From Prototheca cutis (taxonomy: Eukaryota > Chlorophyta > Trebouxiophyceae > Chlorellales > Chlorellaceae), in NCBI GenBank assembly GCA_002897115.2, contig BCIH01000003.1, forward strand, positions 80,828 through 144,827: 64,000 bases of DNA, written 5' to 3'. The notes beneath the pieces were generated by a model. The model was given only the letters and a program-made list of their open reading frames with translations. It had not been told where the DNA came from and ran no database searches. Shown here one piece after another: positions 27,740 to 39,190 of the stretch. The translations under genes and the position numbers were made by a program. Position 1 is the stretch's first letter. Every line of letters starts with the position of its first letter.

Positions 27740-28870
27740 CTAGCGGCCCCCGCCACCGACATGGGCCCGCAGACCAACAGTCCGGCTGTAGACAAAGAGC
27801 ATGGTCCCCAGGCAGCACAGCAGCGCAAACACAATCAGCACGTTGCGTGGGTCTGCCCAGCGCCGCCGCCGGCGGCGGCTGCGCTTGCGGCCCACGTCCA
27901 CGTTGCTCATCGTGCCGCTCGGTGTCCGACCCGTGTTCAAGTCCCTGTTGTTTGGGGAAGAAATTGGGAATGCTTTTTTTTTGGGGGGGGGGGCTTGCCA
28001 GAAACAAAACCTACATCATGAAACCCGCTGCAACACCCAATCTTCAGCGACACACACAAATACCCCGCCACCCCCACCACTGCCGCAACATACTTGGTGG
28101 TCACGGGCAGTCGAGATGTGGATGGGGCAAACAACGAGGGAAAGAGCGGCTGGAGCGATCGCTGCAGCACGGATTGCCGCTTCTGGTACTTGTCTTCGTC
28201 GGGCTCGGCCCTGGCGCCACTGTCCACTGCCAGGGCCACGCCAGCATCTGCCCCGTTGATTGGCCGCGGGCCTCCGAGGGCCGACGACATGCGGTGCAAG
28301 GCCGAAGAGCCCTGCTGCTGCATCGAAGCCAGCTGCGCCGGTGCCTGGCGGGTTGGAAGAGTGCAGGGATGGGTGATTGAGGAATGAGTTAAGGGCCAAA
28401 GCTTCCCTTGGACAGGGCTGCCGTGCATCGCTGGGCACACCTCCCCCCGTTCCCACCCACGGGCACAAACCCCTGCGCCTTGTCTGGCGCGCACCTCGGT
28501 GATCAGCAGGTCATCGATGTCCTGCAGCTGGTCCAGGCTGGAGATGGTCTCGCCCGTGCTGGCCAGCTGCACGGCATCCACCCCTGTCAGCTTGAGTTTC
28601 TGGGACACTTGTGCAAGGAAGGCATCCCAGGTCATGCCCTCCGCCAGGGGGATGGCCACTCGCCGACGCTGGGGAGGGGCATCCTTCAGCTTTACAAACA
28701 CCAGCCGCGGCGCGTCCTGTGGATGAGGTCAGAATGGGGCCGGGGGGGTCCATGCCAGACCAGCCAGGGTGCAGCAAGCGGACAGATAAGCCGGCCAACC
28801 ATGCCCGCTCGCCCAGGCTGCGCACCAGATCTCCAGCCGTTACGCCAATCCCGCGCGAGTATCCAGACAT
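27740..28870 (-). CDS. Tail-anchored protein with a ubiquitin/PB1-like N-terminal region, unknown function
   Basis: Complement join 27740-27944, 28094-28344, 28495-28716, 28826-28870 gives 240 aa, phases consistent. It starts MSGYSRGIGV. Residues about 16-90 (RLVFVKLKDAPP..., ending LDQLQDIDDLLITE) look like a PB1/doublecortin-type ubiquitin-fold strand pattern with a final acidic patch. The middle is polar. Near the end a very basic block ([16 protein letters not shown]) precedes one hydrophobic helix (VLIVFALLCCLGTMLFVY) and a short tail, so it should be a tail-anchored membrane protein with its N-terminus in the cytosol. The domain call is by eye. It is head-to-head with the CAL gene. Confidence 0.65.
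27973..27993. repeat. T9-G12 homopolymer junction in an intron
   Basis: A run of T directly followed by a run of G inside the intron 27945-28093. The same T(n)G(n) pattern recurs at 1323-1346 and 38024-38049. Confidence 0.85.
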
Positions 28871-29454
28871 TGTATGATCCCGGGCCGGATGTCACCGCAT
28901 CGATGGACTCCCGGTCCTATAATGGGATGCAGCTGACTCCTGCAGCCCAAGTGATCGAGGCAGGCCAGAGCTCTCGGACTCAGGGTCGATCCTCGTATTC
29001 TCAAACATTAAAACCACAGAGTTTATGTTACTACAGCAGAGCGGGATTGATCATGAGCCTAGCTGCTCGTCCCGGATCTCGCTGCGTGTACTTCCGTCCC
29101 GGTGGGGGATTGCACAGACGCTGAGACATTGCTGACCCATTCACCATCCCAGGCTGCNCCCCTCTCCTCNCCCTCTCAACACCGCCCCGAAAATAGCTTT
29201 ATTCCTGGCAATGGCCCAGGGAATGGATGCAACCAGCTCCAAAAAAATGCATCAAGACAGGCACACCCAATGAGTCCCCCTACCCAAAACGAAGTCCCCC
29301 AGGAAAGTGGGAAACTCAGCGAATCCTCCGCCACAGCGAGGCCTGCCTGCCATGCGTAAACCCGGCACCCTTCGACACACGGGGTCAGCCAGTGGACCTG
29401 CGCTCGAAAAGTCCCGTATTTCGCATTTTGGTTATCTCTTGTGACTGGCCCAGG
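28871..29454. promoter_or_regulatory. Divergent promoter region
   Basis: 584 bp between the divergent starts at 28870 (minus) and 29455 (plus), with two Ns. No other gene or motif is recognised. Confidence 0.4.
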
Positions 29455-30843
29455 ATGGCGCTGCGTCGGGCGAGTGCCACCCTGCTGGCTCGATGCNTAG
29501 CTCAGCAGCAGACCACCGCCGGGACGGTGGCCACCCAGCGGGTGTTCACGACGTCCACCGCGGCCCAGACCTCTGTCCACATTGAGGAAGAGGTGTACAA
29601 CAGGTTAGAGGGGGTGTGCACGTGGGAATGGGTGGGAATTGCAGCGGAATTCCTGCTCTGATGGACCGTGCCCCGAACCCACGCGCGTGGGCCTGTCCGT
29701 GTCCATGCCCGGCCTCTCCGCACTCCTTCCAGGCAACGCCAAATGATCCCTCTGGGCAACCGCGTCCCATCCATGGCTCCGGACGCATGGGTGGCGCCCA
29801 GCGCTGTGGTCGTGGGCGATGTGGACCTCTACGATGGGGTGAGTGGTGCCATTGTTGGTAGAGTGCCGTCCGGTGGGCAACCTGTTTGTGCCCAACGGGT
29901 GGGTCTGGACATCGCACACCCTCCATCAAGGAGTGCCAGGGGCTTGCGTTTCTAGAGACCGACTGCTTGCTGCTTGGACTGTGGGGTGGCATTGAAGCCT
30001 GCCCTCACCAGTCTCCCAGCAACATCACAACACAGGTGTCCATCTGGCACAACGTGGTGCTGCGGGGCGACTTGAACGCCATCCGCATCGGCGCATTCTC
30101 CACTGTCCTGGACGGCACCGTCATTCACGCCGCCAGGTGCGGGGGGCCCTTTGGGTTTTTGGGGGGAGGGGGCCCGGGGGGGTCCCGATCTATCAGGGCT
30201 GAGCTGTTGTCTGTGTCCAGCTGTTGTGCATATTTTGGTCCTTCATCTAGACAAGATACACCACTGTCCTGGGCGGTATCTTTGCCAGTGATACATAAAA
30301 CACTCAACCGACCAACGAATGTATTCGAGCCGGTGGCCCACTGACCCCCGTTGCCGATGCAGCTCTTCCCCGACGGGCTTGCCCGCAGCGACACGGGTGG
30401 GCCAGCACGTGACGGTGGGCCAGGGCTGCCTGCTGCGCAGCGCCACCATTGGCGACGAGGCCGTGCTGGGTGACCGCAGTGTGTTGATGGAGGGCAGTCT
30501 GGTGGAGAAGCAGGCAGTGCTGGCCCCCGGGACTGTGCTCCCCCCGGGCCGCCGCGTTCCCGCGGCCGAGCTCTGGGCGGGCAACCCCGCGCGATTCGTG
30601 CGCAAGTTGACCAAGGATGAGTTGCATGATCTCAAGGCCGTCGCCGCGCACGTCGAGCCCAGCGTCGCCGCGCACGTCGCCGAGTTCACACCCGAGTCCT
30701 TTGCGTACAACGAGGCTGAGGCCCTCCGTGCCGCGCTCAAGCCGGGCACTGCGCTCAAGGAGGCAGGCGACCTGGGATCCGGCGAGCCCCAGCCCCTCGC
30801 GCCGGCCCACGTGCCTCGCAAGTCCGATCTGCCCTATGAGTAG
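29455..30843 (+). CDS. CAL: Gamma-carbonic-anhydrase-like subunit of mitochondrial complex I (CAL type)
   Basis: Exons 29455-29603, 29733-29838, 30036-30136, 30363-30843 give 278 aa. The N-terminus (MALRRASATLLAR) is a typical mitochondrial presequence. The left-handed beta-helix is evident: VSIWHNVVLRGDLNAIRIG, TVLDGTVIHAA, VTVGQGCLLRSATIGDEAV, LVEKQAVLAPGTVLPPGRR and AELWAGNPARFVRKLT. The segment SSPTGLPAATRVGQHVTVG is diagnostic of plant CAL1/CAL2 rather than the catalytic CA1-3. Of the three zinc-binding histidines of active gamma-CAs only the one in VIHAA is kept; the other two positions are Gln and Arg. CAL proteins sit in the matrix-exposed CA domain needed for complex I assembly in plants and algae. 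Confidence 0.92.
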
Positions 30844-31251
30844 TGCAGACGTGGAGGTTTGGTGGGGCGGAATTCGCAAACGGTGCTGTTTGAATGAGGG
30901 CAGGCGGGTGGATCGCCACGACGGTACCGGCAACCCGCAGCGCGTCATTCGCCCTCACATGACACCGCATTTCTCTCTGTTTTGGTGTAGAATCTCTGTA
31001 AGAGAACGATGGGAATGAATGGGGGTGGCATGACTGTGCTGCACAGAGATTCATTGCAGGGAGTGTAGCTGGGCTGCGATACAGTATCTTTGTTTTTTTG
31101 GATCCAGATTTCTTCCTCTCACAGGAAGGATGGGCGGGCTACGGGCCATGTTCCACTGGCACAGGAACTCTTTTCATCGGAACAAAGCGCAACGTCAATG
31201 GACCGCATCCAACCGGCAAACAACTATGAACACAATGCACTAGCAACTTCA
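30844..31251. other. Intergenic, convergent 3' regions
   Basis: 408 bp between the stops of CAL (+) and cysteine synthase (-). It is presumed 3' UTR; nothing else is seen. Confidence 0.5.
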
Positions 31252-33885
31252 TCACAGCTTGTGCGGGTCGAGCTCNTCAATGCCGTCGACGAGGCCGTCG
31301 TGGCGGTTCCAGCTGGCGGGTAGCCGCGCCTGCTCGGCAGCGTCCTGAGCCCACAGCGCGCTGAACAGCACGGTGGACAGGTATCGCTCCCCAAACGATG
31401 GCAGGATGGTCACCACCTGCTTGCCACTGTTCTCAGGCCGCTGCGCCACCCTGGCGGATTGTAGCAGAGGGGTGGTTTCTTTAGCAACAAGGAATTTCGA
31501 ACAAACAAATTCCGAGGCTTGAAAAACATCGTCAGTTGGCGCCCACAGGATCATGTCCCCCCTTCAGAAGAGGAGCCCGCTGACGCTTGCGCCATGCACA
31601 TCAACGACATTCAATCCTCATCAACCCCACTGCCATTCACAAGCACCACCACCAACGATATCAATCCTACAACGCACTTGCACGCGGCATAGACGGCAGC
31701 GCCCGAGGAGATGCCGCAGAGGATGCCCTCCTCCAGAGCCAGCCGTCGTGCGGTGGCGACGGCATCAGCAGATGTGACAGGGATGACCTCATCCAGCAGC
31801 CGGCGATCGAGCACGCCGGGGACAAATCCAGCGCCCAGGCCCTCAATCTGTCGCATTGGTGTGGTTGGGAAAACATGTGTGTGTGTCGGGTGGAGCTCCA
31901 TCATCCAACTGCCTCCCGTGCCTCAACAGCTCTGCTTGCAGGTCGCCGACCGGCAACGGCGCAGGCTAGAGCTAGGGCTAAGGCTTGTGGATTCGACACG
32001 GCAGAGTGCCGTGTCAGCAACCCCTAGCACCAATGGAAGCAACAGCAGCTACCATCCAATCCCACGAACGGACCTGGTGGTAACCCGGGCGCTTGTGATT
32101 GAGAACGGCCGACTCAGCTGGTTCCACGCCGATAATCTCTAGCTCGGGGTTGCGCTCCTTCAGGTACCTCCCCGTGCCTGTTTGAGTGGGGTTTTGGGTG
32201 TGAGGCGGTGGAGGAGGGCACGGGCAAGCAACGGCATGGCACCGACCAGGGTTCGCACGGGACCCAGTCAACTGGAAAGGACAACAGCCGGTTCATTCAC
32301 AATCCACACGAGTACCGTCCCACCCGTGCACACCTGTGATGGTCCCGCCGGTGCCCACACCAGCGACGAGGATGTCCACCTTGCCTTGGGTGTCCCTCCA
32401 AATCTCAGGCCCCGTATTGGTGTAATGCGCCTGTGTGCCCATGAAAGCTGGGATGTGCTATCTCCATTGTCCCTGGAATCCACGACCCGTCAGCCTCACA
32501 GAAGCCACGGCACACCCTCCCCCCCATGGTGATTGCACCTCCGGATTTGCAGGGTTGTCAAACTGTTGCAGCATAAAGGCATGCGGTATCGTCGCCACAA
32601 GCTCCTCCGCCTGGGCGATGGCCGGCTGCATGCCCTGCACCATTCCGGGCCGTGTGGGAAGGACGAGAAGCTGGGCAGTGTATTTTCAGCCTCTTGCCCA
32701 AACAGATTGGTCTGGTCATCCGCATGCAGCGCCTCACAATCTGTGCAGGCACGGCTTTGCGCCAGAAGTTTCCAGCCCCAGATCGACAGAGTGACATGAT
32801 CGACCAGTCTCAACACAATCCCTCCCCCTTCCGAAAAGAAAAAAAAAAGAAAAAAACTTCTCAACCCAACGCTCACCAGCCGGCCATCGGTGAGCACGAG
32901 CTCGGCGCCCAGCGCCCGCAAAAGCACTCGGCGCTCGATGCTCTGCGAGTTTGGGAGCGTGAGGATGAGACGGTAGCCGCGAGCCGCCGCCACCAGCGCC
33001 AGTCCAACGCCAGTATTCCCCGACGTCGGCTCCACCTGCACGCGTGGGGCTCGCAGTCATTCGCCACATTCGATGACCCCGGTCAATGTCTGATACATTC
33101 GACACCATAAACCGCATGCTCAGCTTTGTAAACCCACTGTCCTGCCCCCGTTGCATTTGTACAGGCGCGCGTGCACGCGCGCACACACAAAAGCTAGAAC
33201 TCACCCATCCCTGCCCCCCCCCAAAACCCACCCCACTCCCCCTCCCAAAGCCAGCACTCACCAGGACAGTTTTGCCGGGGGTGATGAGGCCCGCCTCTTC
33301 CGCCCGCTTGACCATGTTCACAGCAATCCGGTCCTTGACACTGCAAGCAGCCAAATGTGCGCAGTGGACACCTGTCCAGAGATGCCTTAGGAAAATGCAC
33401 ATCCCCAACAAGCTGCAGGCCACCGGAGAACGACCCTCACATCAGACATCGCCCGGAGCCTGCCATGGACATCCATACCTCTTGCAGGGCTGCATGTACT
33501 CCAGCTTGCAGAGGACTTTGGCAAAGCAAGGCACGGGCAGTTTTTGCAGTTTGACCTGTCAAGGTTGTGGAGTGCAGTGTCTGTGGATAAATAGCACTTT
33601 GCAGCCACCGCTGCGATGGCAGATCGACACTCCTCACCATCCGACCCAGCAAACTCTCCGACTTGCCAGTGGCGTGTTCCCTACCACCGAAGTGGCGTCG
33701 GGGAAGATTCTCTCCTGACTGGCGGATGTCTTGTCTTGAACATGGACGGCCTGAGCGGATGCCATGGCGAAGCAGCGGCTGCAAGCCCTGCCCGGGCGCT
33801 TGGCCAGGCCCTCCTGGGGTTTTGGCCGCGCAGTGCCGAAGCACCCCCGCAAAACGGGGGCGTCAGAGCACACAGTGTATGTCAT
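31252..33885 (-). CDS. OASTL: Cysteine synthase (O-acetylserine (thiol)lyase)
   Basis: Complement join 31252-31450, 31678-31847, 32074-32177, 32334-32430, 32539-32634, 32877-33035, 33262-33340, 33479-33555, 33667-33885 gives 399 aa with all phases matching. Motifs are [32 protein letters not shown] (PLP lysine), [67 protein letters not shown] and [23 protein letters not shown]-dependent; makes cysteine from O-acetylserine and sulfide. Three in-frame ATGs exist (33912, 33903, 33885) before MASAQAVHV at 33765. The Arg/Cys-rich leader suggests organelle targeting, but the start is uncertain. Intron 33556-33666 is GC-AG. The frame at 31275 has one N. Confidence 0.93.
33556..33666 (-). other. GC-AG intron in cysteine synthase
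   Basis: The exon ends ACGCCACTG and is followed by GCAAGT; the acceptor is GACAG. The join gives VVGNTPLVKLQKLP, the invariant OASTL start, in phase 0. Confidence 0.8.
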
Positions 33886-34333
33886 ATTCCTCGATTGGTT
33901 CATTCTACACATTCAGCGGGACATGGACGTCTGGAGAGGGGCCGGGTATGGGCTGCAACAAACCGTGCTCGTTCGCTGCTGCCGAGAGAGTCCCCGCCAG
34001 GGCTTTTTCCCTCGCAAGCTGTCAGGACTCGGGTTTGTAGCGCCTGTAGAGCCAAATGGAGACCTACAGTGCCAGTTGCGATACAAAAATAGAGTGACGA
34101 ATGCATGATGGGGCATCGGTCGTCCCCGTCACCGTCCAGGTTGTCTGGGAGTGACGTCCCTCCTCCATGCTGTGCCCGCGAGGGGAATCCCTCTCCCAGA
34201 NCATGCTGGCCCACCCGCAACCCCCCTTGATTCCGAGAGCAAGCAAGCCGCAGTGCCCATCGGCAACGACGTCAAAACTCCGGGCCCCCCACCAGAAACG
34301 CATTTCAGTGTTCATCTGCGAAACTGGAATAGA
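33886..34333. promoter_or_regulatory. Divergent promoter region
   Basis: Interval between the cysteine synthase start (-) and the pyruvate kinase start (+). If the upstream ATGs of cysteine synthase are used, the left edge moves to 33912. No motif is assigned. Confidence 0.4.
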
Positions 34334-36736
34334 ATGGCGTCAGCGTGTGGATCCTTGCGGGCGTTCAGCTCCGCGCCTGGCGCGAAGAGCCGGCAGACCA
34401 CCAAGCCATGCAGGCCCGTGTGCCGCGCGGCGCCTTCGAATGGCTCCCTTGCCGGCGCAAAGTACGTTCCGGGAGTTGAAATGGTATTTGCGGCATGTGA
34501 TGGGCAATGCCAGTGCTTGGAGTGAGACGTTCGGGAAGGCTGCTTGCTTCTGGGTGGTGGCTGCCCACGGACCGACTGTGCCCAGCTCCATCACCTGGCG
34601 ACACTATCAGCTAGAGCCGCTTGTCGGCTTCTCTGCACCCCTGGACCGGCTGTCCAGGTCTTCATGTACATCATGTACATTCCTTTCTCAACCAATGCCA
34701 GGTCTGAGAGCCGGTCCCGGGCCGCTTCCACGGTGGCGTCTGCGGTGGCCGAGTACGCCAAGAGCATGTCGCTTGGCAAGGGCCTTGCCCCACACCTTGC
34801 CAACAACCGGATGCAGGAGCCCGGACTGTCCAACGACTTGCCTGGGCGCAAGACCAAGACGGTGTGCACCATCGGGCCCACCTCCAGCGACCGGGAGGCG
34901 TTCTTCCGCCTCGCCGACGCCGGGATGAACGTGGTGCGGCTCAACATGTCCCACGGCGACCACGCCTCGCACCAGCAAGTTATCGACCTGGTGCGCGAGT
35001 ACAACGCGCTGGGGCGGTCGAATCTGGCCATCATGCTGGACACCAAAGGGCCCGAGGTGCGGTCGGGCGACCTGACGCAGCCGCTCCACCTGGCCCAGGG
35101 CGACCAGGTCACCTTTACGATCACCGCCGGAGCCGATGGCTCTGGCAACCGCATCGGTGTCAACTACGACGGTTTCATCGACGATGTCGAAGTCAACGAC
35201 ATGCTGCTGGTGGACGGAGGGATCATGTCCATGCTGGTCAAGAGCAAGACCGACACCGAGGTGGTGTGTGAAGTGGTGGACGGCGGCGCCATGAAGTCGC
35301 GCCGCCATCTCAACATCCGGGGAAAGTCCGCCAATCTCCCCGCCATCACGGACCGCGACTGGGCTGACATCAAATTTGGCCTCGAGCAGGGCGTCGACTA
35401 CTATGCCCTGTCGTTTGTCCGGACGGCCGACATCGTCTATGAGCTCAAGGACTGGCTCGCCAAGCAAGGTGTGTGGGTTGGAGGCATTGATCGGCAGTGA
35501 CCCCTTGATAAACAAGCAAACAGACAGATATGCACAAAGCAATGTCCCCCCCCACCAACTCCCCTCCCACCCCACGCTCAATAGGGGCCACTGGAACGTC
35601 ATCGATTGGCGTGCTGGCCAAGATTGAATCTGCGGATTCGGTGGCGAATCTGGATTCGATTCTGGATGCGGTGGACGGCGCCATGGTCGCTCGTGGCGAC
35701 CTGGGCGCTGAACTCCCCGTGGAGGAGGTGCCTTACTGGCAGAACAAGATTGTGCGGGGATGCCGGCGCCGCGGCAAGCCCGTTATTGTGGCGACAAACA
35801 TGCTGGAGAGCATGATCAAGTACCCGACGCCCACCCGTGCCGAGGTCAGCGACATTGCCATCGCGGTGCGGGAGGGCGCCGATGCGGTGATGCTCTCTGG
35901 AGAGACCGCGCACGGCTCCTTCCCCTTCAAGGCCCTGGACGTGATGACCAGCGTCGCGGCGCGCACCGAACGTGCCATGCTGTCTTACCCCGGCGCGAGG
36001 CGGTTTGGGAGCGAGGACAGCGAGGCCATCGACTGGATCGCCCCCCCCACAGGCCCGCCCACCACGCTGTCCGACGCGGGCATCAGCGAGATGTTTGCCT
36101 ACCATGCCGTGACCATGGCCAACACGCTGCGCACCAGCCTGGTCGTCTTCTCACGCAAGGGCAACATGCCGGCCCTGCTCAGCCACTACCGCCCAAACTA
36201 TCCGATCTACTGCTTTACAGAGAACGAAAACGTCCAGCGCCGCATGGCCCTGCTCCACGGAGTCACTACCATCTACATGCACTTTTCCGAGCGCGCCGCC
36301 GTCACGTTTGAAAGGTAAGACAGTATTTTTTGAAAATGTTGCTGCTGTCGTTTGTTTTGGGCAGTTTACTTCTAGTTTTGGGGTTTACCTCCCGACCCCT
36401 CTTCACCCGACCCCTCGGCCTCCCTCCAACGACGCTTCACCAACTCCCTCGACCGACTCCCTCGACCACCTCACTCAACCGACGTCTGCACCCGCGACAC
36501 CAAACACTCGCAGGGCAATCGAGGAGCTGAAGCGGCGTGGATTTGTCAAGGGCNGGCAGCTGGTTGCCATCGTGCAAAGCGGGCGCCAGCCCATCTGGCG
36601 CTCGTCCTCCACGCACAGCATCGCCGTGCGCCAGGTGCCCCGCGACCCCGAACCCGACGAGGAGCCGGTCACAGCAGCCAAGGGAGATCTGCTGCTGTTG
36701 CAGGAGGCTGCCACCACCACCGTGATGCCAAACTGA
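34334..36736 (+). CDS. PYK: Pyruvate kinase, probably plastidic
   Basis: Exons 34334-34461, 34702-35468, 35585-36314, 36514-36736 give 615 aa. The first exon (MASACGSLRAFSSAPGAK...) is Ser/Ala/Arg-rich and reads as a transit peptide. The core shows KTKTVCTIGPTSSDRE, GMNVVRLNMSHGDH, AIMLDTKGPEVR, NLPAITDRDWADI, the signature VLAKIESADSVANLDSIL with MVARGDLGAELPVEEVP, NMLESMIKYPTPTRAEVSD and ADAVMLSGETAHG. The C-terminal effector-domain end is present after an intron. It transfers phosphate from PEP to ADP; the plastid form feeds pyruvate into fatty-acid and amino-acid synthesis. Length is near that of plant plastid isoforms. One N (36553) leaves a residue unknown. Confidence 0.94.
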
Positions 36737-37303
36737 GCACCTCGGCATGTCGATACTTGGCCTTTTTGCGGAATCGGTTGGACGTGGAGGGACGCCTCTC
36801 CCGGCATGTTGTCCCGTCATGACAGGCAGGGCAAGCATATGCAACGCAACTGATTAGTCCCACGGCAAGAACAACCCAAGAAGACGGTCATGCCACTTGC
36901 AAAGGACCTGCACAACGCACGCACGCCGCCTCGCCCCGAATGAATGAACAGTCAGTACCCTTGCATGTTTTGAAATTGGCTGCCATGCAAGGGTGCTTCC
37001 TTCCCCTGCTCTGTCCTTGCGCCCCTCGTCAGTCCGCTGGCTGCTGTCCCGCTCGCTGGGGAGGAGACGCTTGCGTGTTTTACACACTCTCTCTGCGTGT
37101 CTGCCCTGTTGACATCTGTGCCTCAGAGAATTGAAGCAAAGCAAGGGATTGTATGGGTGCGGCGACTGGAAAGAAGGAACCAAAAAAAAGGGAGCAGTCG
37201 AGGTCTTCCATGATACCGGCTGGCTGGACGGGGTCGAACAAACCGTCTGAGCAGCTTTCCCTGTGCCTGTCAGGTTACCCATGAACAGCAATGAACCCGG
37301 TCC
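36737..37303. other. Intergenic, convergent 3' regions
   Basis: 567 bp between the pyruvate kinase stop (+) and the CLPR4 stop (-). It is presumed to be 3' UTR on both sides; I see no further gene. Confidence 0.5.
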
Positions 37304-38883
37304 TCATTGCGCCGGGGGCGGTGCCGGGAGCTTGCCCGAATAATCCCGGTCGAGGTCGGCAGCCCGGGTGGCCCGCAAAATATCCGTGAAAATGCTGTCC
37401 TCCGGCTCCATCACCTGATGAATGTTCAATGATTGTTTGCCTTTTGGGTGAAGCTGTGCGTCAAGGGGGGCTGTTCATCAAGGCTGCCGACGCATGGTGC
37501 CTTGTGGTGGTGGCGGGCACACGACATGTCTCACCCCAGTGACATAACCCTAAGAAGACTCCACATGATAAAAACAAGGAAAAGCTCCTAACCCTAACCC
37601 TAAAAATGAAACAAACAGAAAAAAAACCCTAAAACATACCTTGTCGACGAGGTTGTAGTCGACAGCCTCATACGGCGAAAAGTACTTTGGTCGTCGGATG
37701 TCATGGGCTATCGTTTCCTGGCTGTGCCCCGTGTGCTTGGCCAGCACGCTGATCACATCGTCCGCCGTCCTGCGCAGCTCATTGCGATAAATGTCAATGT
37801 CCGTGGCCTGCATCTGCGTCAGGCGCTGGACAGGCTGGTGGAGCATGATGCTGGCCGATGGCAGCGCCGCCCGGAGGCCCGGCTCCCCTGCCGCCAGGAG
37901 CATGGCCGCCTCGCCGTAGGCTGTGCCAACCACAATCGTCCCCACGGGCGGCTTGATGTAGCACATGGTGTCGTAAATGGCAAATGCCTCGCTCTCATTC
38001 CCAAGCTTGCCCGGCCCTATCTGCTTTTTTTTTGGGGGGGGGGGGGGGGATGGGTAAGCTGGATTGATGTCTGACATGTCCATGTGTGGGGGAAAAAGAC
38101 CACCCAAAAAAGGGCAACAAACCCCTGAATTTCCAAATACACAAGCCCTCTTGCAGAGCCATACCGGGACGCCCGTCGAGTTTATGTACATGAAGATGGG
38201 CTTTGTCATTGATTCGCGCTGCAGGTACAGAAACTCTGCCAGCATCAGTTCCGTCACTTGCGGCATCAGCGTCATGCCCTAGTAGACAGTGGTCGGGGTG
38301 AGGATTTGTTTGCTGAGAGGCGAAGAGCTTCCAACCAGCCATCTTCGGTCGCCGGCGTTGCGCACCGCAAGGGCTCCTCCTGTCCCCCACCATGCAGACA
38401 AGACTCGTCCCACCAACAAGACGCCCACTGAAAAAAGAAAACAATAACAGCTGCACATCACAAGCCAAGTACCATCGAATATCCACGTCGTACCAGGTAC
38501 ACAATGCGTTGTTTAAACAGAAACGAGGGGAGGTCGGGTGGTGTGCGCCTGGTGGCATCCTGGGCCAGCATGGGGATCACCTGTCGCCCGTGCACACATG
38601 GGGACGAAGCTTTACAATGCGTCGAGGGCTGAATGATGCGGCTAAAGACTTGCATGGACGGCAGGGCGGCTAGCCAACCCACAAGGAGGCCCATCCCCTC
38701 ATCCAGGGCTCCTGCCCTCCTGACCGGACAACGCCCCGCATGCATGTCCNGGCGCCGCACTGCACGCACCCTTGTCCGTATCTGTCGACTGGAAGCCCGT
38801 TGGAAAGGCCGCACGACATTCCGCCCGGTTGGCCGCGGCACCAAGGAGTGACTCGCCAGGGTGCCGGAGCACCCAGCGGACAT
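37304..38883 (-). CDS. CLPR4: ClpR4-like non-catalytic subunit of the plastid Clp protease
   Basis: Complement join 37304-37414, 37640-38020, 38165-38278, 38494-38580, 38770-38883 gives 268 aa; every intron is phase 0. The start is MSAGCSGTLASHS with an Arg/Ser-rich transit-like leader. PPDLPSFLFKQRIVYL, VTELMLAEFLYLQRES, PIFMYINSTG, ESEAFAIYDTMCYIKPP and RPKYFSPYEAVDYNLVDK match plant ClpR4 specifically. In the active-site strand VVGTAYGEAAMLLAAG the position of the catalytic Ser is Gly, so it is a ClpR (structural) subunit. The His (MLHQP) and the Asp region are kept. It forms part of the ClpPR tetradecamer that degrades stromal proteins. Intron 37415-37639 carries telomere-like repeats. 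Confidence 0.9.
37587..37635 (-). repeat. Telomere-like repeats inside a CLPR4 intron
   Basis: On the plus strand CCTAACCCTAACCCTAAA, then a further CCCTAAA near 37627, with CCCTAA also at 37546. Read on the minus strand this is TTAGGG/TTTAGGG, the plant/algal telomere unit. It is interstitial, within the intron just after the splice donor. Confidence 0.75.
38024..38049. repeat. T9-G16 homopolymer junction next to a 3' splice site
   Basis: Read in the CLPR4 transcript this is a C run followed by an A run that ends in AGCAG, the acceptor of exon 4. It is unusual because the normal polypyrimidine tract is replaced by poly-C plus poly-A. Confidence 0.8.
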
Positions 38884-38999
38884 GCTACCAATCTACAGGT
38901 TGCTGCTCTGGGCCAGCCGCTCGGCACTCTTGCTGAGAGTTTTTCTTATGTATAATTCATTGAAAGCCAAACTTTACCGCACGTGGTTGAACCAGGCAT

Positions 39000-39190
39000 C
39001 CGCTTTTTCGATGCGACCCGTTTCGCGGGGGGTGTCTCGGATGGGAGTGCTGATCGGATCTCTTCCTTTGGTACGGATTGGTTGTATGGGGGTGGGGTGC
39101 GATTCCGCACCCCACAACGGCGCCCGCCCTCCACCGGGGAGAGGAGGCGCCCCACGAGGTTGCCGAGCAACGAAGTAACTGGGCATTGCC
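39000..39190 (-). ncRNA. Hairpin-rich segment downstream of a Fanzor/TnpB relic (possible guide-RNA scaffold)
   Basis: On the minus strand, directly after the relic's stop, are several short inverted repeats. These include TGGGGTGCG/CGCACCCCA with a 4-base loop (39093-39114), GTTGC/GCAAC, and GGCGCC/GCGCC-type arms around 39122-39155. In TnpB and Fanzor loci the omegaRNA scaffold overlaps or follows the 3' end of the nuclease gene. No transcript or element end is visible, so this is inference from position and structure only. Confidence 0.25.

Noticed and set aside
39091..39114. Hairpin considered as a Rho-independent terminator
   Set aside because: The window is eukaryotic and no T-run follows. 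It is reported instead as part of a structured region next to the nuclease relic.
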